64,000 nucleotides of DNA. Source: Nectonema munidae. Its lineage: Eukaryota > Nematomorpha > Nectonematoida > Nectonematidae. Location: NCBI GenBank assembly GCA_030549495.1, contig JAUIRK010001044.1:124001-188000 (forward strand). Reading direction: 5' to 3'. The translations under genes and the position numbers were made by a program. Under the pieces are notes generated by a model. That model saw nothing but the letters and a program-made list of their open reading frames with translations. It ran no database searches and was not told where the DNA came from. Of this stretch, positions 10,174 through 21,890 are shown piece after piece. Position 1 is the stretch's first letter, and each line of letters opens with the position of its first letter.

Positions 10174-12665
10174 AAAAACATAGATAGTAATAGGTAATAT
10201 AGCAATGCCTTTATAATTGTGAACATTTGTAGTGTCACAGCGTCACAGCGTCACACCTCCAATAAAGTATAGGAAGTATAGGATAAATCAGTGTCACGCA
10301 GCGTCACTCACCCAAAAAACATAGATTGTAATGGGTAATATAGCAGTGCCTTTATAATTGTGTACATTTGTAGTGTCACAGCGTCACACCTCCAATAAAG
10401 TATAGGAAGTATAGGATAAATCAGTGTCACGCAGCGTCACTCATCCAAAAAACATAGATAGTATTAGGTAATATAGCAGTGCCTTTATAATTGTGAACAT
10501 TTGTAGTGTCACAGCGTCACAGCGTCACACCTCCAATAAAGTATAGGAAGTATAGGATAAATCAGTGTCACGAAGCGTCACTCATCCAAAAAACATAGAT
10601 AGTAATAGGTAATATAGCAATGCCTTTATAATTGTGAACATTTGTAGTGTCACAGCGTCACAGCGTCACACCTCCAATAAAGTATAGGAAGTATAGGATA
10701 AATCAGTGTCACGCAGCGTCACTCATCCAAAAAACATAGATAGTAATGGGTAATATAGCAGTGCCTTTATAATTGTGTACATTTGTAGTGTCACAGCGTC
10801 ACACCTCCAATAAAGTATAGGAAGTATAGGATAAATCAGTGTCACGCAGCGTCACTCATCCAAAAAACATAGATAGTATTAGGTAATATAGCAGTGCCTT
10901 TATAATTGTGAACATTTGTAGTGTCACAGCGTCACAGCGTCACACCTCCAATAAAGTATAGGAAGTATAGGATAAATCAGTGTCACGAAGCGTCACTCAT
11001 CCAAAAAACATAGATAGTAATAGGTAATATAGCAGTGCCTTTATAATTGTGAACATTTGTAGTGTCACAGCGTCACAGCGTCACACCTCCAATAAAGTAT
11101 AGGAAGTATAGGATAAATCAGTGTCACGCAGCGTCACTCATCCAAAAAACATAGATAGTAATAGGTAATATAGCAGTGCCTTTATAATTGTGAACATTTG
11201 TAGTGTCACAGCGTCACACCTCCAATAAAGTATAGGAAGTATAGGATAAATCAGTGTCACGCAGCGTCACTCATCCAAAAAACATAGATAGTATTAGGTA
11301 ATATAGCAGTGCCTTTATAATTGTGAACATTTGTAGTGTCACAGCGTCACAGCGTCACACCTCCAATAAAGTATAGGAAGTATAGGATAAATCAGTGTCA
11401 CGCAGCGTCACTCATCCAAAAAACATAGATAGTAATATAGGTAATATAGCAGTGCCTTTATAATTGTGAACATTTGTAGTGTCACAGCGTCACAGCGTCA
11501 CACCTCCAATAAAGTATAGGAAGTATAGGATAAATCAGTGTCACGCAGCGTCACTCATCCAAAAAACATAGATAGTATTAGGTAATATAGCAGTGCCTTT
11601 ATAATTGTGAACATTTGTAGTGTCACAGCGTCACACCTCCAATAAAGTATAGGAAGTATAGGATAAATCAGTGTCACGCAGCGTCACTCATCCAAAAAAC
11701 ATAGATAGTAATAGGTAATATAGCAGTGCTTTTATAATTGTGAACATTTGTAGTGTCACAGCGTCACAGCGTCACACCTCCAATAAAGTATAGGAAGTAT
11801 AGGATAAATCAGTGTCACGCAGCGTCACTCATCCAAAAAACATAGATAGTATTAGGTAATATAGCAGTGCCTTTATAATTGTGAACATTTGTAGTGTCAC
11901 AGCGTCACAGCGTCACACCTCCAATAAAGTATAGGAAGTATAGGATAAATCAGTGTCACGAAGCGTCACTCATCCAAAAAACATAGATAGTAATAGGTAA
12001 TATAGCAGTGCCTTTATAATTGTGAACATTTGTAGTGTCACAGCGTCACACCTCCAATAAAGTATAGGAAGTATAGGATAAATCAGTGTCACGCAGCGTC
12101 ACTCATCCAAAAAACATAGATAGTAATAGGTAATATAGCAGTGCCTTTATAATTGTGAACATTTGTAGTGTCACAGCGTCACACCTCCAATAAAGTATAG
12201 GAAGTATAGGATAAATCAGTGTCACGCAGCGTCACTCATCCAAAAAACATAGATAGTATTAGGTAATATAGCAGTGCCTTTATAATTGTGAACATTTGTA
12301 GTGTCACAGCGTCACACCTCCAATAAAGTATAGGAAGTATAGGATAAATCAGTGTCACGCAGCGTCACTCATCCAAAAAACATAGATAGTAATAGGTAAT
12401 ATAGCAGTGCCTTTATAATTGTGAACATTTGTAGTGTCACAGCGTCACAGCGTCACACCTCCAATAAAGTATAGGAAGTATAGGATAAATCAGTGTCACG
12501 CAGCGTCACTCATCCAAAAAACATAGATAGTATTAGTTAATATAGCAGTGCCTTTATAATTGTGAACATTTGTAGTGTCACAGCGTCACACCTCCAATAA
12601 AGTATAGGAAGTATAGGATAAATCAGTGTCACGCAGCGTCACTCATCCAAAAAACATAGATAGTA
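10174..12665 (+). repeat. Sat-B array, forward orientation, about 18 monomers of 133 or 141 bp
   Basis: The landmark 'cctccaataaag' recurs at 10256, 10389, 10530, 10671, 10804, 10945, 11086, 11219, 11360, 11503, 11636, 11777, 11918, 12051, 12184, 12317, 12458 and 12591. Steps are 133 or 141 bp, with one of 143. The 8-bp difference is one extra 'agcgtcac' unit in a 'gtcacagcgtcac' motif. Monomers are nearly identical. The inverted counterpart is at 21890-22985. Confidence 0.95.
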
Positions 12666-12673
12666 GAATTATC

Positions 12674-13036
12674 GGATAAATCAGTGTCACATAGCTTCAT
12701 ATCCCCAATAAAACATAGATAGTATAGGAGAAACAGAAATTAAATTTAAAACAGAAACGATAACTATAACTTAAATAATAAAATTAACTCTATGACAAAA
12801 ACAATCTAGCACTAACACTAATAATATTCGTGCAAAATCATTGCTTGTTCTTCCTCACCACCTTTCACTATAATTTTTGTGAAGAGGTTTCAAGCATAGG
12901 CGCGTTCTCTCTTTTTACGGCGGGAGAGTCACCATTAGTCCTACAGAGCCGCCAACATAAATATATAAAGCAAACTATTAAAAAAAGATAAGCAAATAAC
13001 AGCAATAAGCATAAGTTTGATTTATAATAGCATATT
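12674..13036. repeat. 360-bp direct repeat, copy 1, 3' of the DUF3987 gene
   Basis: Starts with Sat-B-derived 'ggataaatcagtgtcac' and ends 'tttataatagcatatt'. It is about 90% identical to 14897-15256 in the same orientation. It contains conserved GC-richer blocks ('aggcgcgttctctcttttt', 'tacagagccgccaacataaa'). It lies about 70 bp beyond the stop codon of the minus-strand gene at 13106. Confidence 0.9.
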
Positions 13037-13105
13037 ATTAGATTTTTTTCAATCTATTATATATATGGCTACAAATCGTTAAATACTTGGGATAAATTTT
13101 TTTCT

Positions 13106-14622
13106 CTACTCTTCTAGTACTAAATCTTCAAATTCACCAGCTCTTTGAAATATTTTTACTTTACTTGTATAATCTTTGTCATCTGTTTGAGGTTTTTTTC
13201 TTATAAAAGTTCTTTCATTTTCACTTATCTCTTCTTTTCCAAATTCTAATTTAACCAAGCTATTCCACCATAAATTTGGCCATTTTTTTAAATTAATTAC
13301 AAGAGAAGGGCGTGGAAATTTTCTGTTTTTATTATAATAAGAATATTTTGTTTTTTCATTGCAAATTAAGTGTTTGGCACTTTTAGACTTTCCTATTAAA
13401 GATAAGATGTCATTATATGTTAATACACTTTTTTCTGTGATATAGTAGTTCTTCGAGACAACTTCATTTGTATTAATTCTTAAATAATTTTCATAAAAGT
13501 GTAAAAAAAAATATATATACTTTTCAGCGTTGTTATAATCATCACTATTAACCTTCTTCTCCAATTTATCACTTATTTCTGTAAAAGATTTAGTCTCTAT
13601 CAATTCATCGAATTGGCGAATAAGAGAAAAAATTCCAGCTAGAGTTAAAATATGTTGTGGCAATTTTCTATAAAATATTTCAAGTCGTTCATTTATTCTT
13701 TTACAATCAATTATATCTCCTAGTTTCAATAAAAATTCTTGGTTTAATTTCTCAGCATTTTTATCCAGAAAAAAAAGGAGTTCTTTGCTACTTTTACTAA
13801 ATTCAAAAAAATATTTCAGAGTTTCAACTATTTCTTCTTCAACATGTAATAAACTTTCCATATTTATTAGAGAATTTTCATAAAAAATTCCATCCTTAAA
13901 TTTCAATGGTTTAGGTGAAGCCACAAAAAATCTTTGAAAAAAACCATTCTCAAAGTTTTTGCCTTTGTCTAAAACCTCTTCAAAGAGATATGGTTGGCTA
14001 AAACCTAAAATTGAAACTTTTGGTTTCAAAATAGAAATAATTTCGTTTTTTAAAAATCTGCACCACATCCCTTTTCCATTGAAAGAAAGAAAATTTTCAA
14101 CTTTCAAATACAACTCACTTCTATCTAAATTTTTAAGAAAATTTGAAAATTCTTCGCTAATAACAATTGCCGTCTCATTGTTATCTTTCAGGTGTTGCAT
14201 CCAACCTATATATAAATAAAATTAATAATTTAGAATATTTTTAAAATAAAAAAATTTACCAGCAATCGTTCCATCATCAATTGCATAAGTAGAAAAATTT
14301 GTAACTTTTCCCAAAAGGTCCCGAATAAGACCACTTATTTCGGATTTACCTGTTCCACTTTTACTAATTAAAAGAGTGAACATTGAAAATGGTGCTTTGA
14401 GTATTTGCAAGTTATCAAAAACACAAAATTGTTGGGCTAAATAGCCAATGAGAGTCATCATTGATATTAGAAGGGAATGTTTCGAAACCCTGTGAATTTT
14501 TGATTTTTCACTTATATATTTCAAAAAAATTTCGGTAAAATTTCTTCAATTTCAAGTTCTTCACATTCACTTTCACTAGGAAATTTGTTGAAAGTAGAAT
14601 CAGTTGAGGTACTTGCTTCCAT
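13106..14622 (-). CDS. DUF3987-like P-loop ATPase/helicase-primase-type protein (two exons)
   Basis: The Met at 14622 opens MEASTSTDSTFNKFPSESE and an acidic run. The next segment carries a Walker A loop, SKSGTGKSE, preceded by LKAPFSMFTLLI. Exon 1 ends at 14260 (G|GTAAAT donor) and exon 2 starts at 14205 (TATATATAG acceptor). The 54-bp intron joins DDGTIAG to WMQHLKDN in frame. Exon 2 has a Walker B-like ETAIVISEEFSNFL and the DUF3987-type ILGFSQPYLFEEV, then a helical C-terminus of about 250 residues. One frame slip lies at a T7 run near 14524-14530, which may be real or a homopolymer error. Total about 485 residues. DUF3987 proteins are mostly known from bacteria, phages and mobile elements. 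A replication or ATP-driven role in transposition is inference from the P-loop and its neighbour. Confidence 0.65.
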
Positions 14623-14896
14623 TTAAACCTATTTTGTAAAAAACAGTGGTGTATTTAAGATGTGTTAATGTAGAATTGGTGTTAATATTGGCTAAGTTAT
14701 TTTATTTTAATTGAATAAATTACCAACAACAATCCAAAGATTTAACTTTGGAATTGCAGTTTAATTTAATACGGACTATATAATTCATTGAAATGTGACG
14801 TATAGCGAGATTGACGTGTATATGGAATAAGAATCGGTGCAGATCTATAATGAAAAAGACTTGAAATTTTGAATTGCATAAATTATAGGAAGTATA

Positions 14897-15256
14897 GGAT
14901 AAATCAGTGTCAAACAACGTCACATCCCCAATAAAACATACATAGTATAGGAGAAACAGAAATTAAATTTAAAACAGAAACCATAACTATAACTTGAACA
15001 ATAGCATTAACTATATGACAAAAACAATCTAGCACTAACACTAATAATATTCGTGCGAAATCATTGCTTGTTCTTCCTCACCACCTTTCACTATAATTTT
15101 TTAAAGAGGTTTCAAGCATAGGCGCGTTCTCTCTTTTTAAGGCGGAAGAGTCACCATTAGTCCTACAGAGCCGCCAACATAAATATATAAGTCAAACTGA
15201 TAAAAAAGATAAGTAAAAACAGCAACAAGCATAAATTTGATTTATAATAGCATATT
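14897..15256. repeat. 360-bp direct repeat, copy 2, 3' of the KDZ transposase gene
   Basis: Same orientation and order as 12674-13036. It begins in Sat-B sequence (14886 'aggaagtataggataaatca') and ends about 220 bp beyond the transposase stop codon. The two copies bracket the DUF3987 gene, so that gene could have been lost or gained by recombination between them. Confidence 0.9.
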
Positions 15257-15479
15257 CCAAAGAAAGTTTCCAATATTTAAAGATGTAAATTTCCAAAAAA
15301 TATAAGTTTCAGATTGAATCTATACTGAAAAAGGATAGGAAATTTGAATTGCAGTAGGTGTCCCTTTTTACATAGCAGAAGCAGAGCGAAATCACTGATT
15401 AAATATAAGTGAATCGTGACTTAGCTTCAAAACACTACAAAACATGATGTGAAATAATCATTAAATAAAGCAGGAGTGT

Positions 15480-17009
15480 CTAATCGACCTTTTGCAGATT
15501 CAATTGATGTAAAAGAAAGTAGTAAAAAATAATCCTATTTTCGGAACTCATTTTTCTAGTCATGTATTTGAAAGCATTTATCAAACTATTAAAATTTTCG
15601 CAAATTTCAAAATTTACATTTCTTAAGTATTCATATTTTTTTAATTTAACATTAAATTCACATTGTGAACTTAATAAGTCAATACATTCTTTTTTTCTGT
15701 GATTTTTTATATGGAATGGATCGACTACCATATCAACTTTATTCCATTCTCTGGCACACAGATAATCCTTCAGAGCCAGATTATTAATAAACGGTTTCAA
15801 AGAGCATGCATTGTCATAAACCACACATGATACATCTTCTTTTGATGGCTTTTCACCAAATATGTCAACAAGTACTTTAAATGTTTCTTTAAGCCCTTCA
15901 AAATGATATATCTCATGGCAACCAATTACAACACCACAAGATCTCAATGTAAAAAACATGCCTGCGGTCCTATTATAAAATTTCGTTAATTTTTTTTCAT
16001 TTTTTCTATCAAAGTTTTCTATGATAGAAACGGTTTGCAGAGATCTTACGAATTGTCTCGTTTTCGGTCTACAACAAATTTCATAAATGTTTGAAATAAA
16101 GTTTTTATTATTGTGTTTCTCACAATACTTGGAAGCTTTTATGTTTTGATTTCCCTTAATTGGTGTGTCAAAACAAAAATTATTTTCATAATTATTGAAT
16201 GCGCAAATTGATCTCCAGTGCTTTTGATTACCATCTATACTAACAACTCTTTTTGAGCAACCATTATCTGCACATTTATGAAAGATCCATTTATCGAAAT
16301 ACTGTCTTGTTTTCAAAAATATGAACTTACAAAACCGCTTTAAATCAAAATGACCATCAACTAATCTTGGCCAATCAACATTTATACAATCGATATTTAA
16401 ATAATTATATACAAAAAATGCAGTTTCAAATTTCTTACTTAGATCAACTTTATTTTTTATATAGTTATTTTTTTTAAAAATTTCCCCTATTCTTTTAAAA
16501 GAACATCTTCCAATTGATATAAGAGTATTTAATTCTTCGAGATACTTTCTTGTGAAAACCATTTTGTTGGTAAGTATTAAATACTCAAAGTTTTCTCTAT
16601 AGGTTCTTTTGTTATCGCTTTCTTTTAAATCTTTGTAATATTTTGTGCAACACACTTTACAAGATAACATATAGCTGTCAGCGTGTAGTAAACCCCTTTC
16701 ACTATAGATTGTGACTTGTGTTTTATTAACTTTTAGCCTTCTGTTGCAACATATTTTAGTAGCAGGAACTAGGACAGTTTTCTTTTGAATTTCTTTCAAA
16801 CTCTTGAAGTCTTCCTCTAATGTTTTAATAGAAAAGGCATCAAACAGTTTACAATCTAAAGTAATCTTCATTGAGCTTCTTTCAAGGATTTGTTGACTTA
16901 CTAAACTCTTCAACACTTTTATTAGATAAAAAGAACGATTTGGAAAGTTATCTGGAATACTCATGAAAATGTTTTTCATTTCCAACAAAGTCGATAAAGA
17001 TATATCCAT
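15480..17009 (-). CDS. KDZ-type (Kyakuja/Dileera/Zisupton) DDE transposase
   Basis: Uninterrupted 509-residue frame beginning MDISLSTLLEMKNIF. Cys pairs at residues 87-88 and 117/120 (TKICCNRR...MLSCKVCCTKYY) fit a CxC-type zinc motif. A second Cys cluster (HKCADNGCSKRV, 246-251) leads straight into VVSIDGNQKHWRSIC with Asp259, the first catalytic Asp of KDZ enzymes. GVVIGCHEIYHFEGLKETF and the second Asp in CVVYDNACSLKPF (Asp399) follow. Next comes VDPFHIKNH (430-437), the family's D-x-FH-x3-H hallmark. The candidate third acid is Glu471 in FEICENFNSLINAFK. The overall order matches the family, but the length is at the short end, so an upstream exon may be missing. It lies 858 bp upstream of the DUF3987 gene on the same strand. 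Named KDZ by motif, not by search. Confidence 0.75.
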   Translation of the reverse strand: MDISLSTLLEMKNIFMSIPDNFPNRSFYLIKVLKSLVSQQILERSSMKITLDCKLFDAFSIKTLEEDFKSLKEIQKKTVLVPATKICCNRRLKVNKTQVTIYSERGLLHADSYMLSCKVCCTKYYKDLKESDNKRTYRENFEYLILTNKMVFTRKYLEELNTLISIGRCSFKRIGEIFKKNNYIKNKVDLSKKFETAFFVYNYLNIDCINVDWPRLVDGHFDLKRFCKFIFLKTRQYFDKWIFHKCADNGCSKRVVSIDGNQKHWRSICAFNNYENNFCFDTPIKGNQNIKASKYCEKHNNKNFISNIYEICCRPKTRQFVRSLQTVSIIENFDRKNEKKLTKFYNRTAGMFFTLRSCGVVIGCHEIYHFEGLKETFKVLVDIFGEKPSKEDVSCVVYDNACSLKPFINNLALKDYLCAREWNKVDMVVDPFHIKNHRKKECIDLLSSQCEFNVKLKKYEYLRNVNFEICENFNSLINAFKYMTRKMSSENRIIFYYFLLHQLNLQKVD

Positions 17010-17275
17010 TTGATAGAATAGTATTAACTAAAAATGTATAGCAAAATTTCAATAAGTTTCATAATGAAAAAATATACATTATAAACAGCATCTTTAAAAC
17101 TTATCACTTAAGGCTTAAATCATTTATTAAACTGGAAAAATTTACGTTATAATTAACATTCCCAACATTTATTATTCAAACTAAAGCATGTAAATATTTA
17201 AAATTGAACCCGTATAGAAAGAAAATACAGAACATGAATAGCAGTAGGTATCTTATGAGAAATATTAAAACTAAT

Positions 17276-17310
17276 AGTATTATATTACTTAATACTATCT
17301 ATGTTTTTTT
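17276..17310 (-). repeat. Isolated inverted Sat-B fragment upstream of the transposase
   Basis: 'tatattacttaatactatctatgttttttt' matches the inverted Sat-B unit 'tatattacctaatactatctatgtttttt' with one clear mismatch. With the forward Sat-B piece at 14886 it brackets the KDZ gene as an inverted pair. Confidence 0.7.
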
Positions 17311-17379
17311 AGTTTTTAATTTAGAAATAATCATTTAGATTTGAATTAAATAAAATATAAAAGTGAAATAAAAAAGAGA

Positions 17380-18650
17380 AATGAGTTTTATAAACACTAA
17401 TTCTATATTTAATTATAAAAATTATATAAACCTTCAAATAACACTATAGTTCAAAAACTAAATGCTTCACCATCTCAACTTGAAATTGTCCAAAATCATT
17501 TTCACTAAAGCTAACTTTATAATTAAAGAAATTATCAGTTTTATAAACACTAAATCTATATTTAATTATAATAATTATATAAATCTTCACATAACACTAG
17601 TTCGAAAAATGCACGCTTCACCATCTCACTTGACGTCCCCAATATCATTTTCACTAAAGCTAACTCTATAATTAAAAAAATCATCAATTTTATAAAAACT
17701 AAATTAGTATTTAATTATAATAATTATATAAATCTTCACATAACATTGTAGTTCAAAAATTAAACCCTTCACCATCTTAACTTGGAATTCACCAAAATCA
17801 CCTTAACTAAACACTAACACTATAATTATAGAAATTATCAGTTTTATAAACACTAACTCAATATTTAACCTTTATAATTAAATTAATCTTGACATAACAG
17901 TAGTTCAAAAATTACACGCTTCACCATCTCACTTGGCGTCAACCAATATCATCTTCACTAAAGCTAACTCTATAATTAAAGAATTCATCAGTTTTATAAA
18001 CACTAAATCTGTATTTAATTATAATAATTATATAAACTTTCACATAACACTTTAGTTCAAAAACTAAATGCTTCGCCATGTCAACTTGGAATTCACTAAA
18101 ATCATCTTAACTAAACACTAACTCTATATTTAAAAAAATTATCAGTTTTATAAACACTAACTCAATATTTAACTTTAAATTAAATTATTCTTCACATAAC
18201 ACTAGTTCAAAAATTACACGCTCCACCATCCCACTTGCCGTCCACCAATATCATCTTCACTAAAGCTAAGTCTATAATTAAAGAAATCATCAGTTTTATA
18301 AACTCTAACTCTATATTTGACTTTAATAATTAAATTAATTTTCACTTAGCACTACTTAAAAAAATAAACGCTTTACCATCTAAACTTGTCATTCACCAAA
18401 TTCATTTTTACTAGTTAAAGAAATCATCAGTTTTATAAACACTAACTCTATATTTAACTTTAATAATTAAATTATTCTAGACTAACTTTATATCAGTTTT
18501 ATAAACACTAACTCTATATTTGACTTTAATAATTAAATAAATTTTCACTAAGCACAACTTCAAAAAATAAAGGCTTCACCATCCTAACTTGTCATTCATT
18601 AAATTCTTTTTCACTAAACACTGACTCTATAAATAAAGAAATGATCAGTT
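17380..18650. repeat. 150-bp AT-rich tandem repeat
   Basis: 'atcagttttataaacact' recurs at 17534, 17683, 17837, 17987, 18141 and 18289, with steps of 148-154 bp. Units alternate between two versions of the segment after 'cacgcttcaccatctcact' / 'cttcaccatcttaacttgga'. Later units (18400-18650) are shortened. It shares no obvious sequence with Sat-A despite the similar length. Confidence 0.85.
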
Positions 18651-21345
18651 TTATAAATAATATTTTTTCATATATAAAATACTCTTTTCTAGACATTAAC
18701 CTCACCATTATAACACATCCACATATTTCCGTAATTAAAATCATCTTTTGTTCTTTAGTAGATTTTAATAGATATTAACATTACCATTAAAACACAATCT
18801 CATTTTTCCATATTTAAAATACTGTTTTGTAGACATTAACCATACCATTAAAACACAACAACATTTTTTATATTTAAAATACTCTTTAATAAACATTAAC
18901 CTTACCATTAAAACACAACAAAATTTTTTCCGTATTTAAAATACTCTTCTTACCAATAAATCACAATTTCATTTTTCCATATTTAAAATACTCTTTAGTA
19001 GAAATTAACCTAAAACACAACCACATTTTTCCGTATTTAAAATACTCTTTTGTAGAAATTAACCTTACCATTAAAACACATCCCCATTTTTCAATATTTA
19101 AAATACTCTTTAATAAACATTAACCTACCATTAAATCACACCCACATTTTTAAAACACATCCATGGTTTTTCATTTATAAAATAATCTTTACTAAACATT
19201 AACCTCACCATTAAAACACATCCACATATTCCCGTAATTAAAATCATCTTTTGTTCTTTAGTAAATTTTAATAGATATTAACATTACCATTAAAACACAA
19301 TCTCATTTTTCCATATTTAAAATACTCTTTAGTAGACATTAACCTTACCATTAAAACACAACAACATTTTTCCATATTTAAAATACTCTTTAATAAACAT
19401 TAACCTTACCATTAAAACACAACAAAATTTTTCCGTAATTAAAATACTCTTTAGTAGACATTAAACTTACCATTAAATCACAATCTCATTTTTCCATATT
19501 TAAAATACTCTTTAGTTGAAATTAACCTAAAACACAACCACATTTTTCCGTATTTAAAATACTCTTTTGTAGAAATTAACCTTACCATTAAAACACATCC
19601 CCATTTTTCTATATTTAAAATACTCTTTAATAAACATTAACCTACCATTAAATCACACGCACATTTTTAAAACACATCCATATTTTTCATATATAAAATA
19701 CTCTTTACTAGACATTAACCTCACCATTAAAACACATCCACATATTTCCGTAATTAAATTCATCTTTTGTTCTTTAGTAGATTTTAATAGATATTAACCT
19801 TACCATTAAAACACAACAACATTTTTCCATATTTAAAATACTATTTAATAAACATTAACCTTACCATTAAAACACGTCCACATTTTTCCATATTTAAAAT
19901 ACTCTTTAATAAACATTAACCTTACCATTGAAACACAACAACATTTTTCCATATTTAAAATACTCATTAATAAACATCAACCTTATCATTAAAACATATC
20001 CAAATTTATCCGTAATTAAAATCATCTTTCGTTCTTTAGTAGATTTTAATAGATATTATCATCACCATTAAATCACAATCTCATTTTTCCATATTTAAAA
20101 TACTCTTTAAAATTCATTAACCTTACCACTAAAACACAATATTTTTCCATATTTAAAATCCTCTTTGATAAACATTAACCTTACCATTAAAACACATCCA
20201 CATTTTTAGAACACATCCATATTTTTTCATATATAAAATACTCTTTAATAAACATTAACCTTACCATTAAAACATATCCAAATTTATCCGTAATTTAAAT
20301 CATCTTTTGTTCTTTAGTAGATTTTAATAGATATTAACATTACCATTAAATCACAATCTTATTTTTCCATATTGTATATCCTCTTTAATATTCATTAACC
20401 TTACCATTAAAACACAACATTTTTCCATATTTAAAATACTCTTTAATAAACATTAACCTTACCATTAAAACACATCCACATTTTTAAAACACATCCATAT
20501 TTTTTCATATATAAAATACTCTTTATGAGGCATTAACCTTACCATTAAAACACATCCAAATTTTTCCGTAATTAAAATCATCTTTTGTTCTTTAGTAGAT
20601 TTTAATAGATATTAATCTTAGCATTAAATCACAATCTCATTTTTCTATATTTAAAATACTCTTTTGTAGAAATTAACCTTACCATTAAATCACAACCATA
20701 ATTTTAAAACACATCCATTTTTTCATATATAAAATATTATTTAATATACATTAACCTTACCATTAAAACATCCACATTTTTAAAACACATCCATATTTTA
20801 TCATTTATAAAATACTCTTTAGTAGACATTACCTTGCCATTAAAACACATCCAAATTTTTCCGTAAGTAAAATCATCTATTTTTCTTTAGTGGATTTTAA
20901 TAGATATTAATATTACCATTAAAACACAATCTCACTTTTCCATATTTAATATACTCTTTAATATACATTAGCCTTACCATTAAAACACAACATTTTTCCA
21001 TATTTAAAATACTCTTTAATAAACATTAACCTTACCATTAAAACACATCCACATTTTTAAAACACATCCATATTTTTTCATATATAAAGTACTCTTTAGT
21101 AGACATTAACCTTACCATTAAAACACATCCACATTTATCCGTAATTAAAATCATCTATTGTTCTTTAGTGGATTTTAATAAATATTAATATTACCATTAA
21201 AACACAATCTCACATTTCCATATTAAATATACTCTTTAATATTCATTAATCTTAACATTAAAACACAACATTTTTCCATATTTAAAATACTCATTTAATA
21301 AACATTAACCTTACCATTAAAACACATCCATAGAATTTAAAATTT
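18650..21345. repeat. About 61-bp minisatellite with 275-280 and about 510 bp higher-order units
   Basis: The basic unit is of the type 'aaaatactctttaataaaca' plus 'ttaaccttaccattaaaaca'. A marker variant 'tttgttctttagtagatttt' appears near 18746, 19250, 19766, 20028, 20305, 20584 and 21157, revealing higher-order periods of about 505-515 and then 260-280 bp. The plus strand contains almost no G. No gene is seen. Confidence 0.9.
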
Positions 21346-21594
21346 AACAATCCTTCAAGTAGACATTAACTTACCTTTGAAAAGGGCGTATTCTTAAATG
21401 TATACTTGATTCTTTAATTCAAATACTAAATTATACAAATCTATAAGTATATATTAAAATTAAGTATATGAATAAAAATTTATTTATGATATTAAAATAC
21501 ACTTTAGGAGCAAATTAGTTACCCATTAAATACTTCAATTTTAAAAAGAAGAAATAAAGTCCAAGACTCATCAAGATTGATTGAATAAACAAAT
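21346..21594. other. Non-repetitive gap between minisatellite blocks
   Basis: AT-rich sequence without the 61-bp unit and without a supported open frame. It separates the main minisatellite from the short block at 21595-21890. Confidence 0.5.
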
Positions 21595-21890
21595 TTCTAA
21601 TAAAATTTTATTCACACTATATGTTTAAAATCCTCTTTAGTAGACATTAATCTTACCATTAAAACACAACCACATTTTTCCGTATTTAAAATACTCTTTA
21701 GTAGACATTAACCTTACCATTAAAACACAACCACATTTTTAAAACACATCCATATTTCCCCTTATTAAAATACTCTTTAGTAAACATTAACCTTACCATT
21801 AAAACACAATCTCATTTTTCCATATTTAATATACTCTTTAATATACATTAGCTTTACCATTAAAACACAACCACATTATTCTTTATTTAA
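21595..21890. repeat. Second block of the 61-bp minisatellite
   Basis: About four to five units of the same 'catttttccgtatttaaaat' type, joined directly to inverted Sat-B at about 21890. Confidence 0.85.

Noticed and set aside
10174-12665. CRISPR-like regular repeats
   Set aside because: Monomers are whole 133/141-bp tandem units with no unique spacers, in a eukaryotic setting. The same holds for the 31-bp and 61-bp arrays.
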